Assembly (NCBI GenBank): GCA_900772095.1
Contig: CAAGQJ010000036.1
Coordinates: forward strand, 1-17,122
Length of the DNA: 17,122 bases
From: Bacilli bacterium
GTDB lineage: Bacteria; Bacillota_I; Bacilli_A; RF39; UBA660
Direction: 5' to 3'
Shown: piece by piece, positions 7,937 through 14,082 of the stretch
Position numbering within the stretch: the first letter of the stretch is position 1
Layout of the letters: every line of letters starts with the position of its first letter
Made by a program: the position numbers and the translations under genes
Notes under the pieces: model-generated
The model's database searches: none
What the model saw: the letters and a program-made list of their open reading frames with translations, nothing else
What the model was told of the DNA's origin: nothing

Positions 7937-7945
7937 TGTTATCAT
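7937..7945 (+). promoter_or_regulatory. Possible extended -10 promoter of holA
   Basis: TGTTATCAT (7937-7945) fits an extended -10 (TGn plus TATCAT), 18 nt before the holA start, just after the sigE terminator. The -35 position shows only a T-rich stretch. holA needs its own start of transcription here because of the upstream terminator. Confidence 0.4.
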
Positions 7946-7963
7946 TTAAATAGGTGATACCTC

Positions 7964-8854
7964 ATGACATATTTATTAATCGGAGAAGATTTACTTGTAA
8001 ATAAAGAAATAAATAAAATACTAAATGAAAACAAAATAAATAAAGAATCTGTAACTACATACGACCTAGAAATTAACTCTTTAAAAAATGCTTTAATAGA
8101 TATAAACACTATCAGTTTATTTGAAGATGTTAAATGCATTATATGTAAAAACCTAATTAATGTAAAAGAACTAGATGAATTAAAAGAATACCTAAAACAA
8201 AAAACTAACAATATTCTAATATTAGTTATGAAAAATGCAAAAGATAACAAACCATTATATAACTTATGCAAAAATATAATTGATTTATCTAGTATAGACA
8301 TAAACAAATATGTAAAAGAAGAATTAAAAGATTATACAATCAGTCCCTTAAATATAAATCTATTAATAAATAATTGTAATAATGATTTTAATAGAATTAA
8401 AAACGAAGTAGAAAAATTAAAAATGTATAAATATAATGAAAAAGAAATAACTAAAGAAGATATTAACTTATTAGTAAAAAAAAGCCTAGATAACAATATA
8501 TTCGATTTAATAGATTATATAAATAAAAAAGATAGAAAAAATGCTTATAAAATTTATAATGAATTAATAAAAAATAATGAAGTTCCAGTCAAAATACTTG
8601 TAACACTCGCTAATAACTATAGACTAATGTATCAAGTTAAAGTATTATTAGAAAGTAAAAGCGATGAAGAAATTATGAAAATACTAGACATAAAAAAAGA
8701 GGGTAGACTATATATATTAAAAAAACAAACATATAACTTTACTTCCTCTAGATTACTAGATATATTAAAAGAACTTGCTAAGGCTGATTTAAATATTAAA
8801 AGTGGTAAAATTACTGATAAACTTGCTATGGAATTATTTTTCAGTAAAATATAA
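7964..8854 (+). CDS. holA: DNA polymerase III subunit delta
   Basis: Delta subunit of the clamp loader, which opens the beta sliding clamp at the replication fork. 296 residues. The family is divergent, and this assignment rests on overall architecture: the N-terminal MTYLLIGEDLLVNKEINKIL (an AAA+-like fold with a degenerate nucleotide site), a middle region with NNNIFDLIDYINKKDRKNAY, and the C-terminal collar ending ELAKADLNIKSGKITDKLAM, which is characteristic of delta. AGGTGAT lies 5 nt before the ATG. Its end overlaps the 3' end of the convergent tmcAL by 21 bp, and its terminator lies inside tmcAL. Confidence 0.88.
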   Translation: MTYLLIGEDLLVNKEINKILNENKINKESVTTYDLEINSLKNALIDINTISLFEDVKCIICKNLINVKELDELKEYLKQKTNNILILVMKNAKDNKPLYNLCKNIIDLSSIDINKYVKEELKDYTISPLNINLLINNCNNDFNRIKNEVEKLKMYKYNEKEITKEDINLLVKKSLDNNIFDLIDYINKKDRKNAYKIYNELIKNNEVPVKILVTLANNYRLMYQVKVLLESKSDEEIMKILDIKKEGRLYILKKQTYNFTSSRLLDILKELAKADLNIKSGKITDKLAMELFFSKI

Positions 8855-9964
8855 GGGTTTATAAAACTCTTTTTTTATTAACGAATTATCATTTACTATC
8901 AAAGAATATATACTAGTAGTCCTTGTTTCTATGTCAAATAACTTACTACTTATTTTCTTATAATTAGTATATATAGGTAAAACACTCTTATCCTTTATAC
9001 TTTTTAAATACTTCTTACCCTTATCATTAAAACCAAGTACTCTAACATAATCTATATCTATCTTTGCCTCTTCCTTAGTAAGTGAAGTAAGAATATGAAT
9101 AAACATTCTATTTAGTTTATTATAAGTATATCGTTTAGTTTTAATCTTATCTAATAATTCTTCTAGAGTATTACTCTCATTAATATATTTTTTAATTCTA
9201 CCACTTAAACCTTCATCTACTGTTTGATATATATTTAAATTATCACTAGATAATATCTTATATTTTAAATACTTAAACACATCCAAGTTCCTATATATTT
9301 TATCCTCAACATTAGAAGGAACATAATCACATATATCAATATTGTTTTTTATTAGATTTCTAATACTTGAAGCACTTACAATATTAGTATTTGTATCTAA
9401 ACTATGATAATTATTAGTTCTTTTTATAGTAATAGGCTCAATAGAATAATTATTCTTAATAATTTCCTTTATATAACTTATTCCTAACAAATCATTTGGA
9501 CTATTTATCGTTTTTAAATTATACTCCTTAATAGCGTTACTTAAACTAGTTGGATAATTATTACCTTTGTCTAAATAATACTTTACTTTTTGGTCAAAAC
9601 TATTATCATTTATTTCTAGACTTGCAATATCTTTTAAAGTTTTTACATCATTACATTCTGAACCAAATATCAATTTGCTTACATTTAAACTATTCAATAT
9701 TTTTAAAGCACCATAACTAAAGGTATCAGCACTCTGGCTAGAATAAACAAATGGAAGTTCAACAACTAAATCAATATTATTATTTAGTGCTATAAATGTT
9801 TTATCCCATTTATTCAATATACTTATTTCACCTCTTTCACAAAAAGAAGAAGATATACATGCCACTAAAAGACAATCAGGATACATTTCTTTTATTTTAT
9901 TTATATGATATATATGCCCATTATGAAAAGGATTATATTCACATATTATACCAATTACATCCAT
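8834..9964 (-). CDS. tmcAL: tRNA(Met) cytidine acetate ligase (YlbM)
   Basis: ATP-dependent ligase that places N4-acetylcytidine at the wobble position of elongator tRNA-Met using acetate; once called YlbM. 376 residues. The nucleotidyltransferase HxGH motif is HNGH (14-17) in IICEYNPFHNGH. Next come SSSFCERGEISILNKWDKT (38-56; the family often has SGxFxQRGExAxxxKW), ELPF (69-72), IFGSEC (99-104) and a SASSIRNLI stretch near the middle. GGTGAT 4 nt before the ATG at 9964 supports the start. It is divergent from spoVS. In Bacillus ylbM lies in the same ylb region as ylbD and ylbE, which are also found here, so part of that neighbourhood is kept. I saw no clear terminator beyond its stop. Confidence 0.92.
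   Translation of the reverse strand: MDVIGIICEYNPFHNGHIYHINKIKEMYPDCLLVACISSSFCERGEISILNKWDKTFIALNNNIDLVVELPFVYSSQSADTFSYGALKILNSLNVSKLIFGSECNDVKTLKDIASLEINDNSFDQKVKYYLDKGNNYPTSLSNAIKEYNLKTINSPNDLLGISYIKEIIKNNYSIEPITIKRTNNYHSLDTNTNIVSASSIRNLIKNNIDICDYVPSNVEDKIYRNLDVFKYLKYKILSSDNLNIYQTVDEGLSGRIKKYINESNTLEELLDKIKTKRYTYNKLNRMFIHILTSLTKEEAKIDIDYVRVLGFNDKGKKYLKSIKDKSVLPIYTNYKKISSKLFDIETRTTSIYSLIVNDNSLIKKEFYKPLYFTEK
8853..8876 (+). terminator. holA terminator inside the 3' end of tmcAL
   Basis: AAGGGTTT (8853-8860) pairs with AAACTCTT (8864-8871), 8 bp with one G-U, around a 3-nt ATA loop, followed by a T-run to 8876. It begins at the holA stop codon and lies entirely within the opposite-strand tmcAL coding sequence. 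Confidence 0.65.
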
Positions 9965-10042
9965 AAAATCACCGTCTATAGTTTATCATAAGTTTATAGA
10001 AAAATAAACAAAAATAATATAATAATACTACAAAGTAAAAGT

Positions 10043-10069
10043 ATATTTTAAAAACACTTTTCATATAAT
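10043..10069 (+). promoter_or_regulatory. Candidate sigma-E-like promoter of spoVS
   Basis: ATA (10043-10045), a 16-nt gap, then CATATAAT (10062-10069) fits the Bacillus sigma-E pattern (ATA, 16-18 nt, CATAnnnT). The same bases contain TATAAT (10064-10069), a sigma-A -10, but there is no TTGACA-like -35 at the right distance. In Bacillus, spoVS is under sigma-H, so the assignment is tentative. Confidence 0.4.
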
Positions 10070-10101
10070 GTAATGTAATAAAGAAAGGAATGATAAAATA
10101 T

Positions 10102-10362
10102 ATGGATACACTTAAAGTATCAAGTAAATCTAACCCAAACTCAGTAGCAGGAGCATTAACAAATGTTTTTAGAGATAAAGGAACAGTAGAAATTCAAGCT
10201 ATTGGAGCAGGGGCCCTTAACCAAGCAATTAAAGCAATTGCTATAGCAAGAGGTTTCGTCGCACCATCTGGTAAAAATTTAGTATGTATACCTGCCTTTA
10301 CTGACATCAGTATTGAAGGAGAAGAAAGAACCGCAATTAAATTAATTGTAGAATCTAAATAA
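10102..10362 (+). CDS. spoVS: Stage V sporulation protein S
   Basis: Small Alba-like protein needed for late sporulation and coat assembly in Bacillus; molecular role uncertain. The sequence is almost invariant: LKVSSKSNPNSVAGAL, IQAIGAGALNQAIKAIAIAR, GFVAPSGKNLVCIPAF and EERTAIKLIVES are all recognisable. Start: an ATG at 10090 directly abuts the AGAAAGGA site, while the ATG at 10102 gives exactly 86 residues, the Bacillus length, with homology from its first residue, so 10102 is used. Single-gene unit between tmcAL (divergent) and ylbD, with its own terminator. Confidence 0.96.
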   Translation: MDTLKVSSKSNPNSVAGALTNVFRDKGTVEIQAIGAGALNQAIKAIAIARGFVAPSGKNLVCIPAFTDISIEGEERTAIKLIVESK

Positions 10363-10376
10363 TAGGTTCTTTTTTT
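10350..10376 (+). terminator. Terminator after spoVS, overlapping the stop codon
   Basis: AGAATCTA (10350-10357) pairs with TAGGTTCT (10363-10370), 8 bp with one G-U, loop AATAA, followed by a T-run to 10376. The 5' arm is the last spoVS codons. Confidence 0.75.
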
Positions 10377-10380
10377 GTAA

Positions 10381-10406
10381 ACAAATACCCATGATAAGCA
10401 TATATT
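10381..10406 (+). promoter_or_regulatory. Weak late-sporulation promoter-like element before ylbD
   Basis: AC (10381-10382), 16 nt, then CATATATT (10399-10406) resembles the sigma-K pattern (AC, 16 nt, CATAnnnTA), except for the final A. The element sits just after the spoVS terminator and 17 nt before the start of a putative coat gene. A chance match in A/T-rich DNA is quite possible. Confidence 0.25.
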
Positions 10407-10422
10407 TTACTAGGTGATGTTT

Positions 10423-10782
10423 ATGTCTTTAGAAAGTTTTAAAAGTTTTGTAAAAGAAAAGCCCATTTTAGCAAATTATGTAAAAACAAATGAAATGACA
10501 TGGCAAAAATTTTATGAAATGTATGAACTATACGGTCCTTCTAATAGTGTTTGGGATAGATATATAAAAACTACCAGCACTGAAAAAACCTCTTCATTTA
10601 AAGATATGCTTAGTATGGTAAAAAACATTGATATGGGTGAACTTCAAAAAGGTATAGGTTCGCTTCAAAAAGGTATAGGATATATACAAGATTTAATAAA
10701 AGAAAAAGGAACTACTTCAGTAAATAGTTTAAGAAAAGAAGAATATAAGCCAAGGCCTATATATAAACATTTTGATGATTAA
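10423..10782 (+). CDS. ylbD: YlbD-like putative spore coat protein
   Basis: 119 residues. It resembles the YlbD family, annotated as a putative coat protein, in three places: the N-terminal FKSFVKEKPILANYVKTNEM, the TWQKFYEMYELYGPSNSVWDRY segment, and the mid-protein NIDMGELQKGIGSLQKGIGY. The rest is polar, with no signal peptide or membrane segment. AGGTGAT (10412-10418) lies 4 nt before the ATG at 10423, so GTG 10414 and ATG 10417, which overlap the site itself, were rejected. Its stop overlaps the ylbE start (TAATG), so the two are coupled, as they are neighbours in Bacillus. It contains a 7-codon internal duplication. Confidence 0.78.
   Translation: MSLESFKSFVKEKPILANYVKTNEMTWQKFYEMYELYGPSNSVWDRYIKTTSTEKTSSFKDMLSMVKNIDMGELQKGIGSLQKGIGYIQDLIKEKGTTSVNSLRKEEYKPRPIYKHFDD
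10642..10679 (+). repeat. Seven-codon tandem duplication in ylbD
   Basis: CTTCAAAAAGGTATAGG occurs at 10642-10658 and again, identically, at 10663-10679, offset 21 nt, encoding LQKGIGS LQKGIGY. The amphipathic heptad period suggests lengthening of a helix. Exact nucleotide identity suggests a recent slippage event, or selection on the repeat. Confidence 0.8.
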
Positions 10783-11003
10783 TGAGCATAGAATTACAAT
10801 ATAAATTAAAAGAAAACCCTAATTTACTGAAGTATTTAAGAGAAAATTCCAATTGGTATAAACTTTTAAATAGAAATAACACCTATTTTAAACTTTTTGA
10901 AGATGATATGAAAGATAAATATAAATTAAGAACTGAAGATAGATTATCGAAAATTTATGATAGTTTAAATACTATCTCTAGATTTATGGATATATTAAAT
11001 TAG
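10782..11003 (+). CDS. ylbE: YlbE-like protein
   Basis: 73 residues of the YlbE-like family; function unknown, found in spore-forming Bacilli. The conserved pattern is an N-terminal LKENPNLLKYLRENSNWYKLLNRN (compare the IREHPHWYRRLSRNP type in Bacillus), then a charged helix and a hydrophobic C-terminus with SRFMDIL. The ATG overlaps the ylbD stop by one base (TAATG), and no separate ribosome binding site is needed. It is the last gene of the pair and ends in a terminator. Confidence 0.8.
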   Translation: MSIELQYKLKENPNLLKYLRENSNWYKLLNRNNTYFKLFEDDMKDKYKLRTEDRLSKIYDSLNTISRFMDILN

Positions 11004-11018
11004 TATATCTTTTTTTTT
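10989..11018 (+). terminator. Terminator after ylbE, overlapping its 3' end
   Basis: GATATATT (10989-10996) pairs with AGTATATC (11002-11009), 8 bp with one G-U, loop AAATT, then nine T's. Most of the hairpin is ylbE coding sequence and stop codon. Confidence 0.75.
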
Positions 11019-11028
11019 ATTTTTGTTG

Positions 11029-11034
11029 TATAAT
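11029..11034 (+). promoter_or_regulatory. -10 element for the first pilin gene
   Basis: A perfect TATAAT (11029-11034) lies 21 nt before the pilin start, directly after the ylbE terminator. The -35 region is T-rich (TATCTT and similar) and poor. The pilin genes need a promoter here because the upstream unit is terminated. Confidence 0.45.
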
Positions 11035-11055
11035 TATTTTAGGATAGGTGATAGT

Positions 11056-11469
11056 ATGAATAAGAAAGGCTTTACTTTAGTAGAACTTATTACTGTTGTT
11101 GTAATATTAGGTATTCTAGCACTTATAGTTGTACCAAATATTACACGTTTATTGAATAGTGGAAAAAATGAACAAATGAAAAATGATGCTAAAGAACTAA
11201 TATCTAAAGCTAAGTATTATTATAAAATGGATGGAAAAACAGAGTTTAAATTAGGTGATTTATGGAGTGATACAAGTAGAACTGATGGATATGGAGATAA
11301 ATATGATGATACATCTTCTATCACATATGATAACAACGATAAAACTTTTACAATTACGCTTAAAACAGATAAACATTGTTTAAGTTTAGATAAAGATGAA
11401 TGTAGTAATGTAAAAGAAGAAAACATAGATAGTGCCTATGTAATAGAGGTGAAGCAAAATGAACAATAA
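11056..11469 (+). CDS. Type IV prepilin-like protein, paralogue 1
   Basis: 137 residues. A class III signal MNKKG^FTLVELITVVVILGI is followed by the usual 20-residue hydrophobic helix, with Glu at +5 of the mature protein. Processing by a prepilin peptidase would leave 132 residues, exposed on the surface or in a pilus or competence pseudopilus. The C-terminal half holds DGYGDKYDDTSS and YDNNDKTFTITL, plus two cysteines (KHCL, DECS) that could form a disulfide. This half is nearly identical in DNA to that of the gene at 11642. AGGTGAT 3 nt before ATG 11056 fixes the start; an ATG at 11023 has no such site. The next small gene starts within its last 11 bases. Confidence 0.88.
   Translation: MNKKGFTLVELITVVVILGILALIVVPNITRLLNSGKNEQMKNDAKELISKAKYYYKMDGKTEFKLGDLWSDTSRTDGYGDKYDDTSSITYDNNDKTFTITLKTDKHCLSLDKDECSNVKEENIDSAYVIEVKQNEQ
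11284..11383 (+). repeat. Pilin C-terminal cassette, copy 1
   Basis: 26 identical bases (11284-11309), a small indel, then 71 bases (11313-11383) with only four differences from copy 2 at 11879-11981. The N-terminal halves of the two genes are far more diverged. Confidence 0.9.
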
Positions 11470-11629
11470 AGGGTTTGCAATAACAACAGTTGTATATTCA
11501 ATAGTTATATTATTATCATTAATAATGTTAATCTCACTTGCAATAGTTAAAAGCGAATATCAAGACCAAAAAGATTTTATAAATGAAGTAAGAACTCAGC
11601 TTAATGAGTATTTAAACAGCGACAAATAA
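11459..11629 (+). CDS. 56-residue pilin-like protein lacking Glu5
   Basis: The product starts MNNKGFAITTVVYSIVILLS: a short basic leader ending in KG^F, a hydrophobic helix of about 20 residues, then a charged tail (KSEYQDQKDFINEVRTQLNE) likely to be helical. That is the architecture of a minimal type IV pilin-like or minor pseudopilin protein, but the mature residue 5 is Thr, not Glu, and there is no globular domain. AGAGGTGA (11445-11452) precedes the ATG by 6 nt, and the gene overlaps the upstream pilin by 11 bases, which indicates translational coupling. It ends 12 nt before the next pilin. A single-pass membrane protein of another kind is the alternative. Confidence 0.75.
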   Translation: MNNKGFAITTVVYSIVILLSLIMLISLAIVKSEYQDQKDFINEVRTQLNEYLNSDK

Positions 11630-11641
11630 AAAGGAGATTTT

Positions 11642-12058
11642 ATGAAGAAAAAAAATGGTTTTACTTTAGTGGAACTTTTAGCAGTAGTAGTAATCATGGC
11701 TATTATCGCGCTAGTTGCAGTTCCTAATGTAGTTAGTATGTTAGAAAGAAATAAGAAAAAACAGATGGTATCAGACGCTAAAGAAATGTTTAATAAATTT
11801 CAAAATAAAATAACTTTGGGTACTTTAGAGTGCGAGGAAACGTGCAATCTAAAAGACCTTGGCTTATCGGGTAAGCAAGATGGATATGGAGATAAATATG
11901 ATGAGGAAAAATCTTCTATCACATATGATAACAACAATAAAACTTTTACAATTACACTTACAACAAATAAACATTGTTTAAACAAAACAGGCATAACAAA
12001 TAGTGAAAACTTTTCTATTACTATAGAAGATATATCAGATGGAACATGTTCTAATTAA
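11642..12058 (+). CDS. Type IV prepilin-like protein, paralogue 2
   Basis: 138 residues. Signal MKKKNG^FTLVELLAVVVIMAI with Glu5; predicted mature length 132, the same as paralogue 1. Four cysteines (LECEETC, KHCL, GTCS) could make two disulfides, against one in paralogue 1. It shares DGYGDKYD, SSITYDNNNKTFTITL and NKHCL with paralogue 1, encoded by almost identical DNA, while residues about 60-77 (the CEETCNLKDLGL region) are its own. AAAAGGAG precedes the ATG. Cotranscribed with the two genes before it, judging by 12-nt spacing and overlap. Confidence 0.88.
   Translation: MKKKNGFTLVELLAVVVIMAIIALVAVPNVVSMLERNKKKQMVSDAKEMFNKFQNKITLGTLECEETCNLKDLGLSGKQDGYGDKYDEEKSSITYDNNNKTFTITLTTNKHCLNKTGITNSENFSITIEDISDGTCSN
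11879..11981 (+). repeat. Pilin C-terminal cassette, copy 2
   Basis: Second copy of the segment at 11284-11383. Of the four differences in the 71-bp block, three change an amino acid (D to N, K to T, D to N) and one is silent. The indel (TAC against GGAAAA) keeps the frame. Confidence 0.9.
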
Positions 12059-12073
12059 TAAACGTAAAATTCT

Positions 12074-12095
12074 TAAAAAGATTAACTTTTTATTT
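12074..12095 (+). terminator. Weak terminator after pilin paralogue 2
   Basis: TAAAAAG (12074-12080) and CTTTTTA (12086-12092) form a 7-bp, mostly A-U stem with loop ATTAA, followed by TTT. Weak, but placed 16 nt after the stop and just before a new promoter. Confidence 0.45.
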
Positions 12096-12121
12096 ACAAT
12101 ATAAAAAAAATGGTGTATATT
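12093..12121 (+). promoter_or_regulatory. Promoter of the third pilin gene
   Basis: TTTACA (12093-12098), a 17-bp spacer and TATATT (12116-12121) form a good sigma-A type promoter, 36 nt before the start at 12157. It suggests the third pilin is transcribed separately from the first three genes. Confidence 0.55.
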
Positions 12122-12156
12122 CTAATTATAGATAATAAAATATGGGAGGAATAAAT

Positions 12157-12651
12157 ATGAAAAATTTAAAAAACAATAAGAAAGGTTTTACTTTAATTGA
12201 ACTTTTAGCAGTTATCGTTATTTTAGCTATTTTAGTAGCAGTTGCAATACCAGCGGTTATGAGATATTTAGCTACTTCTAGAGAGGACACATTCAGAACA
12301 AATGCAAGTCGTGCAATTGAAACAATACGTACAGATGTTACTTTTTCTGGTATAAATGAAAGTGTATATTATCCATTAAGTGAAATTAATGGTTTGTTGG
12401 ATAAAAAGTTAGTTACAAGTCCATATGGAAATAAGTTTGGTAACGATTCTTACGTAAAAGTTACTATTAGTGGAGGTACTACAACCTATAGTGTTTGCTT
12501 AACAGATGGCACTTATGGAATAAGCGCCGATGAAAATACTTTAGCAACAGCAGAAGTGTCTAATACAACTAAATCATGTACAACACCAACAGATGCTAAA
12601 GAAGTAACAGTTAGTACTACTGGCGGAAAAACAACAATAAAAAACAGCTAA
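12157..12651 (+). CDS. Type IV prepilin-like protein, larger, ComGC/PilA type
   Basis: 164 residues. Leader MKNLKNNKKG^ followed by FTLIELLAVIVILAILVAVA, a textbook class III prepilin N-terminus with Glu5; mature length about 154. The C-terminal domain is rich in Thr/Ser and beta-like (YVKVTISGGTTTYSVCLTDG) with two cysteines (SVCLTD, KSCTT) and a polar tail (TVSTTGGKTTIKNS). It does not share the cassette of the two paralogues. GGAGGA (12145-12150) lies 6 nt before ATG 12157; the ATG at 12142 overlaps the site and was rejected. Its own promoter and strong terminator suggest an independently expressed major-type pilin. It could instead be a competence pseudopilin. Confidence 0.88.
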   Translation: MKNLKNNKKGFTLIELLAVIVILAILVAVAIPAVMRYLATSREDTFRTNASRAIETIRTDVTFSGINESVYYPLSEINGLLDKKLVTSPYGNKFGNDSYVKVTISGGTTTYSVCLTDGTYGISADENTLATAEVSNTTKSCTTPTDAKEVTVSTTGGKTTIKNS

Positions 12652-12663
12652 TAATTGACTTTT

Positions 12664-12687
12664 AAGATATCGAAAGATATCTTTTTT
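12664..12687 (+). terminator. Strong terminator after third pilin
   Basis: AAGATATC (12664-12671) and GATATCTT (12676-12683) form a perfect 8-bp stem closed by a GAAA (GNRA) tetraloop, followed by a T-run. It is the cleanest hairpin in the window. Confidence 0.88.
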
Positions 12688-12689
12688 CT

Positions 12690-12718
12690 TTGTCTTTTTA
12701 AATATATTGTTTTATAAT
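12690..12718 (+). promoter_or_regulatory. nfo promoter (sigma-A type)
   Basis: TTGTCT (12690-12695), a 17-bp spacer and a perfect TATAAT (12713-12718) stand 17 nt before the nfo start, immediately after the pilin terminator. Confidence 0.7.
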
Positions 12719-12734
12719 TAAAATGGTGATGTTT

Positions 12735-13619
12735 ATGTTATTAATAGGAAGTCATGTATCCTTTAAAAAAGATACACAATTATTAGGGTCTCTTGAAGAA
12801 GCCTTATCTTATGGAAGTAATTGTTTTATGTTTTATACAGGTGCTCCTCAAAATACCAGTAGAGTACCTATAAATGATGCTTTAACATACAAAGCTTTAG
12901 AACTCATGAAAGAAAAAAATATTGATGTAAATAATATTATTGTTCATGCTCCATATATTATTAATCTTGCTAATAAAAGTGATTTAAGCAAATATAATTT
13001 TGCAATATCATTTTTAACTGAAGAGTGTAAACGCTGTGAGGAATTATTTATGAATAAACTAGTGTTACATCCAGGTTCTCATGTAGGATGTGGAATACAA
13101 GAAGGAATAGAAAATATTGCAAATGCTCTAAATTTAGTACTTAAAAATACTGACACAACTATACTTCTTGAAACTATGGCTGGCAAAGGGACTGAAGTTG
13201 GTTCTAAACTTGATGAAATAGAAGAAATAATATCTAGACTTGAAAAAAAAGAGCAAATAGGTATATGCCTAGATACATGCCATTTATCTGATTCTGGATT
13301 AGATATAGGTGATTTTAATAAAACACTTGATATTTTAGAAGAAAAGAAATTGTTATCTAAAGTACTATGCGTTCATGTGAACGATAGTAAGAATATAATC
13401 GGTTCTCACAAAGATAGACATGAAAACATAGGATATGGAACCATAGGTTTTGATAATTTAATTAATGTAATCTATAATCCTAGACTTGAAAATATACCAA
13501 AAATACTAGAAACACCTTGGATTGAAAACTATCCTCCATATAAGTTTGAAATTCAAATGATTAAAAATAAAGAATTTAATCCAAACTTAGTTTCAGACTT
13601 AAAAGAATACTATAAGTGA
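12735..13619 (+). CDS. nfo: Endonuclease IV (apurinic/apyrimidinic endonuclease)
   Basis: Zinc-dependent AP endonuclease that cuts 5' of abasic sites in base excision repair. 294 residues, slightly longer than E. coli Nfo. A TIM barrel with the full set of metal ligands: H71 (HAPY), H112 (LHPGSH), E146 (LLETMAG), D180 and H183 (CLDTCH), H214 (VHVNDS), D227 and H229 (KDRHENIG) and E259 (ETPW). GSHVSF opens the protein, as in the family. GGTGAT (12725-12730) is 4 nt before ATG 12735; three earlier in-frame starts overlap the site. The leader GGTGATGTTTATG is identical to that of ylbD. An ASCH-domain gene follows after 16 nt and is probably cotranscribed. Confidence 0.96.
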   Translation: MLLIGSHVSFKKDTQLLGSLEEALSYGSNCFMFYTGAPQNTSRVPINDALTYKALELMKEKNIDVNNIIVHAPYIINLANKSDLSKYNFAISFLTEECKRCEELFMNKLVLHPGSHVGCGIQEGIENIANALNLVLKNTDTTILLETMAGKGTEVGSKLDEIEEIISRLEKKEQIGICLDTCHLSDSGLDIGDFNKTLDILEEKKLLSKVLCVHVNDSKNIIGSHKDRHENIGYGTIGFDNLINVIYNPRLENIPKILETPWIENYPPYKFEIQMIKNKEFNPNLVSDLKEYYK

Positions 13620-13635
13620 TTTTCAGGAGAAATAT

Positions 13636-13974
13636 ATGAAACATGAAATGAAATTAAATACTGAACCATTTAACAAGATTAAAAATAAAACAAAAACTAT
13701 AGAATTAAGATTATATGATGAGAAAAGAAAATTACTCAAAATTAATGATTTAATAATATTTACTAATATTGAAACAAATGAAAAACTCGAAGTTGTAATA
13801 GAAGACTTAACTAGATTTATAAGTTTTGAGGAATTATACAAACACTTTGACAAAGTTTCTCTAGGATATAAAAAAGACGATACTTATAGTGCTAGTGACA
13901 TGGAAAAATATTATTCTAAAGAAGAACAAAATAAATATGGAGTTCTAGCCATAAAAATAAAAAAAATAGACTAA
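13636..13974 (+). CDS. ASCH domain-containing protein
   Basis: 112 residues. The pattern HEMKLNTEPFNKIKNKTKTIE, then LRLYDEKR, NDLIIF, SFEELYKHF and MEKYYSKEEQNKYGVLAIKI is that of small single-domain ASCH proteins, a PUA-related fold thought to bind RNA or modified nucleic acid bases. Some ASCH proteins have been shown to hydrolyse acetylated nucleosides (YqfB type), but the role of this subgroup is not known. AGGAG precedes the ATG by 7 nt. It follows nfo closely; a link with nucleic acid repair is possible but unproven. Confidence 0.85.
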   Translation: MKHEMKLNTEPFNKIKNKTKTIELRLYDEKRKLLKINDLIIFTNIETNEKLEVVIEDLTRFISFEELYKHFDKVSLGYKKDDTYSASDMEKYYSKEEQNKYGVLAIKIKKID

Positions 13975-14082
13975 ACTACTTATTTTAAAGCAAAATGTTA
14001 ACTAAACGGGCATAATTTTCAGTTAAAAATGGTAGAGTACTTTCTAAAAAAGTTGTAAATTTATTCATGTGAGGAGGCAAAT

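Noticed and set aside
7942..8307. Minus-strand open frame opposite holA
   Set aside because: Hydrophobic shadow of an A/T-rich gene on the other strand, with no ribosome binding site or recognisable domain.
11220..11994. Similar minus-strand open frames opposite both pilin genes
   Set aside because: They resemble each other only because the plus-strand cassette is duplicated; no start signals are present.
13997..14027. TTAACT/AGTTAA inverted repeat as a terminator after the ASCH gene
   Set aside because: Only 6 bp with a long loop and no T-run.
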